Positions 1-6,969 of a stretch of 11,565 bases of DNA are shown here, in pieces. The first letter of the stretch is position 1, and every line of letters begins with the position of its first letter. Made by a program: the position numbers and the translations under genes. The DNA is from JAHJDO01 sp964437505 (GTDB lineage Bacteria; JAHJDO01), in NCBI GenBank assembly GCA_964437505.1, contig CAYTGU010000024.1, forward strand, positions 1-11,565, read 5' to 3'. The notes beneath the pieces are model-generated. The model had not been told where the DNA came from and searched no databases. It saw only the letters and a program-made list of their open reading frames with translations.

Positions 1-69
1 CAGAATTGAATAAGATTCAGGTGCGTTTTCGATAAATTGTAGGTCAAAAAACTAACATAGGGGTAAAAA

Positions 70-1203
70 ATGAGAAAGAATTATCTTCTAACGCCAGGCC
101 CGACTTCTGTGCCTTCTGATGTTCTCCTGGATCTCGCTAAGCCTATTGTGCATCACAGAACCCCTCAGTTTGCTGAGATATTTCATTCTGTTAGTGAAGG
201 GCTGAAATATGTTTTTCAGACAAAAAACGATGTTCTTACATTTGCCTCATCAGGTACAGGAGCTATGGAAGCCAGTGTTGTTAATCTTCTGTCTCCAGGA
301 GATAAAGCACTGACAATTAAAGGGGGTAAGTTTGGGGAAAGATGGGATGAAATATGTAAGGCATACGACATAGAAACTTTTCCAATAGATGTTGAATGGG
401 GTAAGCCTGTTAATCCTGCGGATGTAAGGACTATTTTAGAACAGGAGAAAGATATAAAAGCTGTTTTTGCCACACTGATAGAAACGTCAACAGCCGTTGT
501 GCATGATGTCAAAGCATTAGGCAGTGTTGTTAAAGAATTTCCTGCTGTTTTAGTGGTAGATGCTGTTAGCGGGCTTGGAGCGGTTGATATACAGACTGAT
601 AATTGGAATGTAGATGTGGTGGTTGCCGGTTCTCAAAAGGCGTTAATGTTACCTCCCGGATTGGCATTTGCAAGCGTAAGTAATAAAGCATGGGATTTGG
701 TAGAAAGCTCCAAATGTCCTAAATATTACTGGAGTTTTGCAAAGGCAAGAAAATCCTTAGAAACTGATCAGACTCCATATACTCCTGCTGTCTCGCTGGT
801 AGTTGGTTTAAGTAAGTCTTTGGATATGATAAAAGAAGAAGGGCTTGAGAATGTGCTTGCAAGACACAGCAAACTGGCTAAAGCCACGCGAGCTGCAGTA
901 AAGGCTATGGGGCTTGAGCTTTTAGCTCCGGAGTCTCCATCAGACGCAGTAACAGCTGTTAAGGTTCCACAGGGAGTAGATGGTGTAGATTTAGTAAAGA
1001 GCTTAAAGGAGAGATATGATGTTATGATTACCGGCGGTCAAGCACAGCTTAAAGGAAAGATAATAAGAATTGCTCATATGGGTTATTCCGATACATTTGA
1101 TATTATTACAGTAATTTCAGCATTAGAAATGGCTCTTGTAAGTTCCGGTTATAATCTTGAACTTGGTAAAGGTATAAAAGCTGCAGAGGAGGTTCTAAAA
1201 TGA
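70..1203 (+). CDS. Class V PLP aminotransferase, likely phosphoserine (or serine/alanine-glyoxylate) aminotransferase
   Basis: This 377-residue cytosolic enzyme belongs to the fold-type I, class V aminotransferases (the AGXT/PucG and soluble-hydrogenase-subunit type). The N-terminus carries the typical LLTPGPT. A glycine/serine-rich PLP phosphate-binding stretch lies at residues 60-65. D164 (VVDAVSG) should contact the PLP ring nitrogen, K190 (GSQKAL) is the Schiff-base lysine, and R333 (IRIAHMG) is the likely substrate-carboxylate arginine. Length is normal for the family. The start has an AGGGG Shine-Dalgarno at 59-63. The gene overlaps serA by 4 bases (ATGA), so the two are translationally coupled. 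I infer that it supplies the second step of serine synthesis, converting 3-phosphohydroxypyruvate to phosphoserine, in place of classical SerC. Serine-pyruvate or alanine-glyoxylate transamination remains possible. The family call is firm and the substrate is inferred from the neighbour. Confidence 0.88.
   Translation: MRKNYLLTPGPTSVPSDVLLDLAKPIVHHRTPQFAEIFHSVSEGLKYVFQTKNDVLTFASSGTGAMEASVVNLLSPGDKALTIKGGKFGERWDEICKAYDIETFPIDVEWGKPVNPADVRTILEQEKDIKAVFATLIETSTAVVHDVKALGSVVKEFPAVLVVDAVSGLGAVDIQTDNWNVDVVVAGSQKALMLPPGLAFASVSNKAWDLVESSKCPKYYWSFAKARKSLETDQTPYTPAVSLVVGLSKSLDMIKEEGLENVLARHSKLAKATRAAVKAMGLELLAPESPSDAVTAVKVPQGVDGVDLVKSLKERYDVMITGGQAQLKGKIIRIAHMGYSDTFDIITVISALEMALVSSGYNLELGKGIKAAEEVLK
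1185..1192 (+). promoter_or_regulatory. Strong Shine-Dalgarno of serA inside the aminotransferase gene
   Basis: AGAGGAGG lies 7 bases before the serA ATG at 1200 and inside the last codons of the upstream aminotransferase gene. With the ATGA stop/start overlap, it fixes the serA start and indicates coupled translation. Confidence 0.8.
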
Positions 1204-2780
1204 AAGTGTTAATAAGCGATTCTCTAGCAAAAGAAGGAATAGAGATTCTTAAAAAGAGTAGTATAGATGTTGATGTAAAAACAGGGATGTCTCCTGAAGA
1301 GCTCAAAAGCTGTATAGGAGATTATGAAGGATTGGTTATAAGAAGTAAGACAAAGGTTACGAGCGATATAATTAAATCTGCGAAAAAGTTAAAGGTAGTC
1401 GGCAGAGCAGGAGTTGGCGTGGATAACGTAGATATCACTGCAGCTACAGAACGCGGTATAGTTGTTATGAATACGCCCGGAGGCAATACTATTTCGGCAG
1501 CAGAGCACACAGTAAGCATGCTTCTGGCACTTTCTCGTAATATTCCTCAGGCAAACCAGTCTTTAAAGAAAGGCCTCTGGGATAAAAAGAAGTTTACGGG
1601 AACAGAGGTATATTGCAAGGTATTAGGCATAATTGGATTGGGGAAAATTGGTACGGAGGTTGCTAGTCGCGCTCAGTCATTTGGAATGTGTATTATAGCA
1701 TATGATCCATTTATCTCCGCTGAAAAGGCAGATAAACTTGGCATAAGGCTTGAAACTTTTGAGGGTGTTTTAAAAAAGTCAGATTATATAACAGTCCACC
1801 TTCCTCTGACGCCTAATACAAAGCATATAATAAATGATAAAGAGTTTGGTTTGATGAAGCAGGGTGCAAGGATTATCAATTGCGCGCGTGGAGGCATAAT
1901 AGATGAGGATGCTTTGTGCAGAGCTATAAAGTCAGGCAAACTTGCAGGAGCAGCCGTGGATGTCTTTGAGAAAGAACCTTTGCCGGCAGACAGCCCTCTT
2001 TTATTATATGAGAATATCATAGTTACCCCGCATTTAGCTGCTTCTACTGAAGAAGCTCAGATTAATGTTGCTCAAGATATTGCGCATCAGATAATAGATG
2101 CATTGCAAAATGAAAATTATTCTAATGCTGTCAATATTCCGAGTATAGATCCTAAGGTGTTTAAAGAGATAAAGCCATATTTTAATCTGGCGGAACGATT
2201 AGGAAAACTACAGCGACAGCTCGTTGACGGGCATATAAAGGTTCTAAGAATAGAGTATAGTGGTGATGTTACAAACTATAATGTGACTCCCATAACAGTA
2301 GCCATAATAAAAGGTTTGCTGGAGCCTGTGCTTAACAAGGCAGTTAATTATGTGAATGCATCTTTTATTGCGAGAGAGAGAGGAATAAAAGTTGTAGAGA
2401 GCAAGACCAGTAAGGCAGAGGATTTTGCAAATTTAATCACCATATATACACAAACTGATTCTGGGGAATCTTCAATAGCAGGAACTCTGTTTAGTGAAGA
2501 TGATCCAAGGATTGTACGTATAAACGATTATCATGTTGATGCAGTTCCTGAAGGGTTTATGCTTGTGTGTATAAATAGTGATATGCCTGGAATAATGGGA
2601 AATATGGGAACAATACTTGGTAAGCATAATGTCAATATTGCAAGCATGACACTTGGCAGGAAAAAACAAGGGGAACAGGCAGTGACTGTCTTTAACCTGG
2701 ATAATGAACCTCCTAAAAAAACGCTAAGTGAAATCGAGTGCCTAAAAGAGATAATATCAGTTAAGTTAGTAAAGTTTTAA
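1200..2780 (+). CDS. serA: D-3-phosphoglycerate dehydrogenase, long (ASB + ACT) form
   Basis: SerA is an NAD-dependent enzyme that oxidises 3-phosphoglycerate to 3-phosphohydroxypyruvate, the committed step of serine synthesis. At 526 residues it matches the long type I form. Residues 1 to about 100 plus 285-315 form the substrate domain. The NAD-binding Rossmann core lies between them, with GLGKIG at 146-151. The catalytic residues are R230 (CARGG), E259 (FEKEP) and H278 (TPHLA). An allosteric-substrate-binding (ASB) intervening domain follows at about 320-445, and a C-terminal ACT domain at about 453-524 (DMPGIMG at 461-467). In this family the ACT domain is often the site of serine feedback inhibition; whether that holds here cannot be seen. 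The gene starts within the stop of the upstream aminotransferase and is followed 2 bases later by thrB. Confidence 0.97.
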   Translation: MKVLISDSLAKEGIEILKKSSIDVDVKTGMSPEELKSCIGDYEGLVIRSKTKVTSDIIKSAKKLKVVGRAGVGVDNVDITAATERGIVVMNTPGGNTISAAEHTVSMLLALSRNIPQANQSLKKGLWDKKKFTGTEVYCKVLGIIGLGKIGTEVASRAQSFGMCIIAYDPFISAEKADKLGIRLETFEGVLKKSDYITVHLPLTPNTKHIINDKEFGLMKQGARIINCARGGIIDEDALCRAIKSGKLAGAAVDVFEKEPLPADSPLLLYENIIVTPHLAASTEEAQINVAQDIAHQIIDALQNENYSNAVNIPSIDPKVFKEIKPYFNLAERLGKLQRQLVDGHIKVLRIEYSGDVTNYNVTPITVAIIKGLLEPVLNKAVNYVNASFIARERGIKVVESKTSKAEDFANLITIYTQTDSGESSIAGTLFSEDDPRIVRINDYHVDAVPEGFMLVCINSDMPGIMGNMGTILGKHNVNIASMTLGRKKQGEQAVTVFNLDNEPPKKTLSEIECLKEIISVKLVKF

Positions 2781-2782
2781 AG

Positions 2783-3679
2783 ATGAAGTCAATAACAGTA
2801 AAGGTTCCGGCAACAACAGCAAATCTCGGGTCGGGTTTTGATACGCTTGCCCTGGCTCTGGATCTGTATAATTATGTTACAATTGAATTGGCTGCAAAAA
2901 CGCGCATAGAGGTTGAAAATGAGGGAAAAGACAGTTTACCTCTTGATGAAGAGAACATAGTATACATTGCTGCAAAGTCGGTTTTTGATATGGCTGAGGT
3001 AAAGATGGATGGATTGAAAATAAAACTGGTTAATAATATTCCATTGGCAAGAGGATTGGGAAGCAGCGCAGCAGCGCGGGTAGGAGGAGCAATAGGAGCA
3101 AATTATTTGCTTGAAAATAGGTTTAGTAAGAATGAAATTATGTCTCTAACTGCAGAGCTTGAAGAGCATCCTGATAATGTAACTCCAGCTCTTTTTGGAG
3201 GCTTTACGATTTCTTATGTTGATAAAGGAGAGTTAAAGTATTTCAAGATTAGTCCAAATGTTAAGTTTAAAATAGTAGTTGTTATTCCGCAGTTTGAGGT
3301 ATCAACATCCAAAGCGCGTGAAATACTGCCTTCAAAGATTTCCAGAAAAGAAGCTGTATTTAATATAAGTCGAGCATGTTTGTTAGTCAGCTCTATTCTA
3401 ACCGGACAGCTTGAGTATATTGGTGCTGGCATGCAGGATATGCTGCATCAGCCTTACAGAAAAAAACTAGTTCCTGGTATGGAGAATGTTTTTAAAGCTG
3501 CTATGGAAAATGGTGCCAGAGGCGTGGCTTTAAGCGGAGCAGGTTCTTCAATAGTTGCTTTTGCAACAGAAAGCTTTGAAGCAATAGGAAAGTCTATGCA
3601 GGGAGCTTTTCTGGAGCACAACATAGAGAGCAGATTTATGGTGACAGAAGTTAATAATAATGGAACGGAAATTATATAG
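2783..3679 (+). CDS. thrB: Homoserine kinase (GHMP family)
   Basis: ThrB phosphorylates L-homoserine with ATP to O-phosphohomoserine, the substrate of threonine synthase. The 298-residue protein has the three GHMP-kinase motifs. Motif 1 is at 8-20 (VPATTANLGSGFD). The glycine/serine-rich ATP loop is at 87-97 (PLARGLGSSAA). The C-terminal GVALSGAGSS is at 247-256. ELEEHPDNV at 126-134 corresponds to the family's usual EGHPDNV with the glycine replaced by glutamate, a minor variant. The start follows the serA stop by 2 bases. No good Shine-Dalgarno precedes it, only AAAG, so translation probably depends on ribosomes finishing serA. No homoserine dehydrogenase or threonine synthase lies in the window, so the rest of the pathway must be elsewhere. 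Confidence 0.95.
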   Translation: MKSITVKVPATTANLGSGFDTLALALDLYNYVTIELAAKTRIEVENEGKDSLPLDEENIVYIAAKSVFDMAEVKMDGLKIKLVNNIPLARGLGSSAAARVGGAIGANYLLENRFSKNEIMSLTAELEEHPDNVTPALFGGFTISYVDKGELKYFKISPNVKFKIVVVIPQFEVSTSKAREILPSKISRKEAVFNISRACLLVSSILTGQLEYIGAGMQDMLHQPYRKKLVPGMENVFKAAMENGARGVALSGAGSSIVAFATESFEAIGKSMQGAFLEHNIESRFMVTEVNNNGTEII

Positions 3680-3683
3680 TGCA

Positions 3684-3688
3684 AAGGA
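3684..3688 (+). promoter_or_regulatory. Shine-Dalgarno that sets the start of the DRE-TIM synthase gene
   Basis: AAGGA lies 7 bases upstream of ATG 3696. An in-frame ATG at 3660, within thrB, has no Shine-Dalgarno and would add 12 poorly conserved residues, so 3696 is preferred. Confidence 0.65.
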
Positions 3689-3695
3689 AAGAGAT

Positions 3696-4961
3696 ATGGA
3701 ACATAAGAAAAATAATAAAATTTATATAGTTGATGTTACGAATCGAGACGGTGTGCAGACAGCGAAACTTGGTCTGGCAAAACTGGAAAAAACAATGCTG
3801 AATATTATGCTCAATGACATGGGCGTCTATCAGAGTGAGTTTGGATTTCCTCTTACAAAGCATGAGACTAATTATATTAATGCTAATCTTGAACTTGTAG
3901 ATGTGGGGCTCATTTCTCCTATGATTCTTGAGGGCTGGAGCAGAGCGCTTTCAAAGGATATTGAGGAGTCTTACAAGAATACGAATATTAAGCATTGGAA
4001 CCTGTCTATTTCAACATCCATGCAAATGATAGAGGGGAAATTCAGGGGTGGCATAACAAGAGATTTTGAGAGTAAGAATAAACCAAGTGTTTTAGGTCTT
4101 ATGGCGGATGCTGTAAAAACGGCAAAGAAGCATGGAGCTTTGACAATTGGTGTTAATGCAGAGGATGCATCAAGGACAGATATGGAGTTTCTCATTAAGT
4201 TTTCAAAATATGCTAAGGAACATGGAGCAGATAGAATTCGCTATTGTGATACATTAGGCTATGATGATCCTTTCTCAATTTATGAGAGAGTAAAAACACT
4301 TGCAGAGGAAGTAGGAATCCCAATAGAACTTCACTGCCATAATGATCTAGGACTTGCAGCAGCATGTTCTATAGCTGGAGCTAAGGGGGCAATAGACGGA
4401 GGAGTAGATGCATACATAAACACCACACTTAATGGTATGGGGGAAAGAGCAGGGAACGCGGATATGGTCTCAGTTATTCTTGCCATTAAAAAGTCCTCGG
4501 GATTTGGGGGAAACTATAAATTGGACGATAGGATTAAATTAAAGAAGGCATGGAAAATAGCGAAGTACGCGTCTTATGCGTTTGGAGTTCCAATACCTGT
4601 AAATCAGGTTGCTGTTGGAGAGAATGCCTTTGCGCATGAATCAGGAATACACGCAGACGGTGCTCTCAAGGATAGAAGAAATTACGAATTGTATGATTTT
4701 GAGGAACTTGGTAGAGGAGAATCTGAGATAATAGATACAGGCAGAAAGATAACAGCAGGGGAGTATAGCGGGGTAAAGGGCTTTAGAAATGTATATGGAA
4801 AACTGGAAATAGAATTCAAAGACGATAAAGAAGCTGCTAAGGTTCTGGATCTTGTTAGATATGCCAATGTGCATACACAAAAACCTCTTACTAATGATGA
4901 ATTGAAGTTTATTGCGCATTATCCAAAGCAGGCAAAACAAATAATGACAGTAACACCATAA
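3696..4961 (+). CDS. DRE-TIM acyltransferase of the isopropylmalate/homocitrate synthase family, possible Re-citrate synthase
   Basis: This 421-residue protein belongs to the DRE-TIM metallolyases, which condense acetyl-CoA with a 2-oxoacid. R17 and D18 lie in DVTNRDGVQT. The metal-binding HCHND is at 213-217, with further family motifs NGMGERAGN at 246-254 and AFAHESGIHADG at 311-322. It is clearly shorter than typical LeuA (about 510 or more) and lacks the leucine-binding regulatory domain, so feedback-controlled 2-isopropylmalate synthase is unlikely. The first motif reads RDGVQ rather than the usual RDGEQ of LeuA and CimA. Length and motif style suggest a homocitrate-synthase-like enzyme. 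The best inference is a Re-citrate synthase (oxaloacetate + acetyl-CoA), the type known from Clostridium kluyveri and Dehalococcoides, which would feed 2-oxoglutarate and glutamate. Homocitrate synthase or citramalate synthase are the alternatives. The gene sits in the amino-acid operon, 16 bases after thrB and 9 before purA. Family is certain, substrate is not. Confidence 0.85.
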   Translation: MEHKKNNKIYIVDVTNRDGVQTAKLGLAKLEKTMLNIMLNDMGVYQSEFGFPLTKHETNYINANLELVDVGLISPMILEGWSRALSKDIEESYKNTNIKHWNLSISTSMQMIEGKFRGGITRDFESKNKPSVLGLMADAVKTAKKHGALTIGVNAEDASRTDMEFLIKFSKYAKEHGADRIRYCDTLGYDDPFSIYERVKTLAEEVGIPIELHCHNDLGLAAACSIAGAKGAIDGGVDAYINTTLNGMGERAGNADMVSVILAIKKSSGFGGNYKLDDRIKLKKAWKIAKYASYAFGVPIPVNQVAVGENAFAHESGIHADGALKDRRNYELYDFEELGRGESEIIDTGRKITAGEYSGVKGFRNVYGKLEIEFKDDKEAAKVLDLVRYANVHTQKPLTNDELKFIAHYPKQAKQIMTVTP

Positions 4962-4965
4962 GGAG
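4961..4965 (+). promoter_or_regulatory. Shine-Dalgarno that sets the purA start
   Basis: AGGAG lies 5 bases before ATG 4971. The TTG three bases upstream (4968) would be only 2 bases from it, so ATG 4971 is the likely start. The site overlaps the last base of the upstream gene's stop codon. Confidence 0.75.
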
Positions 4966-4970
4966 AATTG

Positions 4971-6263
4971 ATGAGTAATGTAGCTGTTGTTGGTACACAA
5001 TGGGGAGATGAGGGTAAGGGAAAAATTATTGATCTGCTTACTGAGAATGCTGATATTGTGGCTCGCTATCAGGGCGGAAACAATGCTGGACACACTGTAA
5101 TAATTAATGACAGGGAGTTTACTCTTCATCTTATTCCTTCTGGAATATTGCATAAAGACAAAAAGTGCATAATAGGTAATGGGGTTGTTATTAATCCAAA
5201 AGCATTGTTAGAAGAGATTTCTGAATTAGAAGATAAAGGAATTAATGTAAATGAGAATAATCTGTATATAAGCAAATCAGCTCATGTGACAATGCCTTAT
5301 CATATAGTCTCAGAAACATTGAAGGAGGAAAGAGAGAGGGGTAGGATCGGAACAACTCTTAGGGGCATTGGTCCAACATATGTGGATAAAGTAGCAAGAA
5401 TGGGAATAAGAATGTGTGACCTTGTTGATCCTGACACTTTTAGAAGAAAGTTAGAAGAGAATTTGGATCAAATAAATGTACTGTTCGAGAAAATATATGG
5501 AGTAAAGGGGTTTCAGGTAAATAAAATATTTGATGAATATTCTAAATATGTGGAAAAATTAGTTCCATTTATTAAGGATACTGTTTTTATGTTAAATAAG
5601 GCGATAGATGAAGGTGTCAGCGTATTGTTTGAGGGAGCGCAAGGTAGTCTTCTAGATGTTGATCATGGCACATATCCCTATGTAACCTCTTCAAATTCTA
5701 CTGCTGGAGGAATCTGTACAGGTCTTGGCGTCGGACCAACAAAGGTGGATAGTGTTATAGGCGTGGTGAAAGCTTATACAACAAGAGTTGGAGAGGGACC
5801 ATTTCCAACGGAAAACAAAGGAGATTTAGGAAACAAGTTGAGAAATGCCGGACCAATAGGTGAATATGGTAGAAGCACAGGCAGACCGCGCAGATGCGGC
5901 TGGTTTGATGGAGTTATTACCAGATATTCAGCAATGTTAAACGGGCTGAGTTATGCAGCAATTACGCGCCTTGACATACTTGATGATCTTGATGAGATAA
6001 ATATTTGTGTTGCGTATGAATACAATAATCAGAGATTAGAAGAGTTTCCATATCGCGCTGATATACTTCAACAATGCAAGCCGATTTATGAAAAACTCCC
6101 GGGCTGGATGGAAAGCACGGTTGATATAAGAGAATATAGCAAGCTACCTAAAAATGCGCAGAAATACTTAACCAAGTTGTCAGAATTAATGAATGTGCCA
6201 ATAGCTATAGTTTCTGTTGGTCCACAAAGAAGACAGACGATTTTTGTTGAGAAAAATTTATAA
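4971..6263 (+). CDS. purA: Adenylosuccinate synthetase
   Basis: PurA joins IMP and aspartate using GTP to give adenylosuccinate, the first of two steps from IMP to AMP. The 430-residue length is standard. The N-terminal GDEGKGK loop is at 12-18, with catalytic D13. Catalytic H41 lies in NNAGHT. Further hallmarks are RGIGPTYVDK at 131-140, the glycine-rich EGAQGSLLDVDHG at 221-233, the conserved GEYGRSTGRPRR at 297-308, and TRLDILDDLDE at 332-342. It is the last gene of the packed biosynthetic run. Its final codons also hold the -35 element of the promoter for the downstream tRNA gene. No transcription terminator follows it. Confidence 0.98.
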   Translation: MSNVAVVGTQWGDEGKGKIIDLLTENADIVARYQGGNNAGHTVIINDREFTLHLIPSGILHKDKKCIIGNGVVINPKALLEEISELEDKGINVNENNLYISKSAHVTMPYHIVSETLKEERERGRIGTTLRGIGPTYVDKVARMGIRMCDLVDPDTFRRKLEENLDQINVLFEKIYGVKGFQVNKIFDEYSKYVEKLVPFIKDTVFMLNKAIDEGVSVLFEGAQGSLLDVDHGTYPYVTSSNSTAGGICTGLGVGPTKVDSVIGVVKAYTTRVGEGPFPTENKGDLGNKLRNAGPIGEYGRSTGRPRRCGWFDGVITRYSAMLNGLSYAAITRLDILDDLDEINICVAYEYNNQRLEEFPYRADILQQCKPIYEKLPGWMESTVDIREYSKLPKNAQKYLTKLSELMNVPIAIVSVGPQRRQTIFVEKNL

Positions 6264-6274
6264 ATTAGTATAAT
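6247..6274 (+). promoter_or_regulatory. Sigma70-like promoter for the tRNA-Lys gene
   Basis: TTGAGA at 6247-6252 (5 of 6 consensus bases) and a perfect TATAAT at 6269-6274 are separated by 16 bases. The predicted start of transcription lies at about 6281, just before the tRNA 5' end at 6285. The -35 box is inside the last codons of purA. Confidence 0.7.
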
Positions 6275-6284
6275 CGACGTTTTC

Positions 6285-6361
6285 GGGTCGCTAGCTCATC
6301 TGGTTAGAGCACCGGCCTTTTAAGCCGGGTGTGGAGAGTTCGAGTCTCTCGCGACCTACCA
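6285..6361 (+). tRNA. tRNA-Lys (anticodon UUU)
   Basis: A full cloverleaf can be drawn by hand. The acceptor arms are 6285-6291 (GGGTCGC) and 6351-6357 (GCGACCT). The D stem is GCTC/GAGC at 6294-6297 and 6307-6310. The anticodon stem is CCGGC/GCCGG at 6312-6316 and 6324-6328, around the loop CTTTTAA. The T stem is GAGAG/CTCTC at 6334-6338 and 6346-6350, around TTCGAGT. The anticodon TTT is at 6319-6321, reading AAA/AAG lysine codons. Discriminator A is 6358 and the CCA end is encoded at 6359-6361. The first acceptor pair is G-T (G-U in the RNA), a mild oddity. The gene has its own promoter and sits between purA and kdsC on the same strand. Confidence 0.96.
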
Positions 6362-6382
6362 ATCCGAAAAAATCGATTCAAC

Positions 6383-6411
6383 TTGAAAATTCCTGCCTGA
6401 TTTGATATCCT
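6383..6411 (+). promoter_or_regulatory. Possible weak promoter upstream of kdsC
   Basis: TTGAAA at 6383-6388 and TATCCT at 6406-6411 (4 of 6 consensus bases) are 17 bases apart, which would place the start about 20 bases before the kdsC ATG. In AT-rich DNA such matches arise by chance. The spacing and position after the tRNA gene make it plausible but not secure. Confidence 0.35.
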
Positions 6412-6437
6412 GCCAGTTGTTAAATGAAGGGGTGTAA

Positions 6438-6956
6438 ATGGTTGATAATAGGGTAAAAAAAATAAAAATGCTTATCCTTGATGTAGATGGGGTTTTAACA
6501 GACGGCAGGATTATATGGACTAGTTCTGCTGAAGAGATAAAGTTTTTTAATGTACAGGATGGTGTTGGAATAGTTTTAGCTCACAGAGCAGGATTAAAAG
6601 TAGCAATAATATCTGCGCGGAAATCTAAGGTAACTGAGATTCGTGCAAAAGAATTAAAAATAACAGAGGTTTATCAGAGTATGGAAAGCAAACTTGTTGC
6701 ATACAAGAAACTGATAGATAAATATAAATTGGCTGATGAAGAAGTTGCTTATATAGGTGATGATCTGCATGATATCCCTGTTCTCAGAAGGGTGGGCTTT
6801 GCAGTAGCCACAGCAAATGCTCAGGAAGAAGCAAAACAAGTTTCACATTATATAACTAAGAAAAATGGCGGCGAAGGAGCTGTACGCGAAGTTGTCAATA
6901 TGATCCTTAAAGCAAAGGGATTATGGGATAAAGCAGTTGAAAAATATTACATATAA
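6438..6956 (+). CDS. kdsC: 3-deoxy-D-manno-octulosonate 8-phosphate phosphatase (KdsC/YrbI family HAD)
   Basis: This 172-residue capless C0-type HAD phosphatase is expected to hydrolyse Kdo-8-phosphate to Kdo for lipopolysaccharide inner core. Motif I is LDVDGVLTDG with D15 (nucleophile) and D17. Motif II is the serine in IISARKS (S59), and the motif III lysine is probably K85 (MESK). Motif IV is GDDLHDIP with D108, D109 and D112. The C-terminal GGEGAVREV is typical of KdsC. Length is normal. GAAGGGG at 6426-6432 serves as ribosome site for ATG 6438. No kdsA, kdsB or kdsD is in the window. Related YrbI-type phosphatases acting on other nonulosonate phosphates cannot be excluded. The gene runs into hisG, whose Shine-Dalgarno overlaps its stop codon. 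Confidence 0.85.
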   Translation: MVDNRVKKIKMLILDVDGVLTDGRIIWTSSAEEIKFFNVQDGVGIVLAHRAGLKVAIISARKSKVTEIRAKELKITEVYQSMESKLVAYKKLIDKYKLADEEVAYIGDDLHDIPVLRRVGFAVATANAQEEAKQVSHYITKKNGGEGAVREVVNMILKAKGLWDKAVEKYYI

Positions 6957-6960
6957 GGAG
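6955..6960 (+). promoter_or_regulatory. Shine-Dalgarno that sets the GTG start of hisG
   Basis: AAGGAG overlaps the kdsC stop codon and lies 9 bases before GTG 6970. The in-frame TTG at 6937 lies within kdsC, upstream of this site and without one of its own. GTG 6970 also gives the family's normal N-terminus (MKLKLGLPKG). Confidence 0.75.
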
Positions 6961-6969
6961 AATAACGGG

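Noticed and set aside
1..45. Possible promoter TTGAAT (6-11) with GATAAA (31-36) before the aminotransferase
   Set aside because: The 19-base spacing and two mismatches in the -10 make it no better than chance in AT-rich DNA. The true promoter may lie outside the window.
4641..5153. A 170-residue antisense open frame crossing the synthase/purA junction
   Set aside because: It lies opposite two well-conserved genes, is rich in Ser, Ile, Tyr and Cys as expected from reverse-strand reading, and has no recognisable domain.
6438..6956. The KdsC-like HAD protein as a missing phosphoserine or histidinol-phosphate phosphatase, suggested by nearby serA and hisG
   Set aside because: LDVDGVLTDG, GDDLHDIP and the C-terminal GGEGAVREV are characteristic of the capless KdsC/YrbI group. 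SerB has a cap domain, and HAD-type histidinol phosphatase has different motifs.
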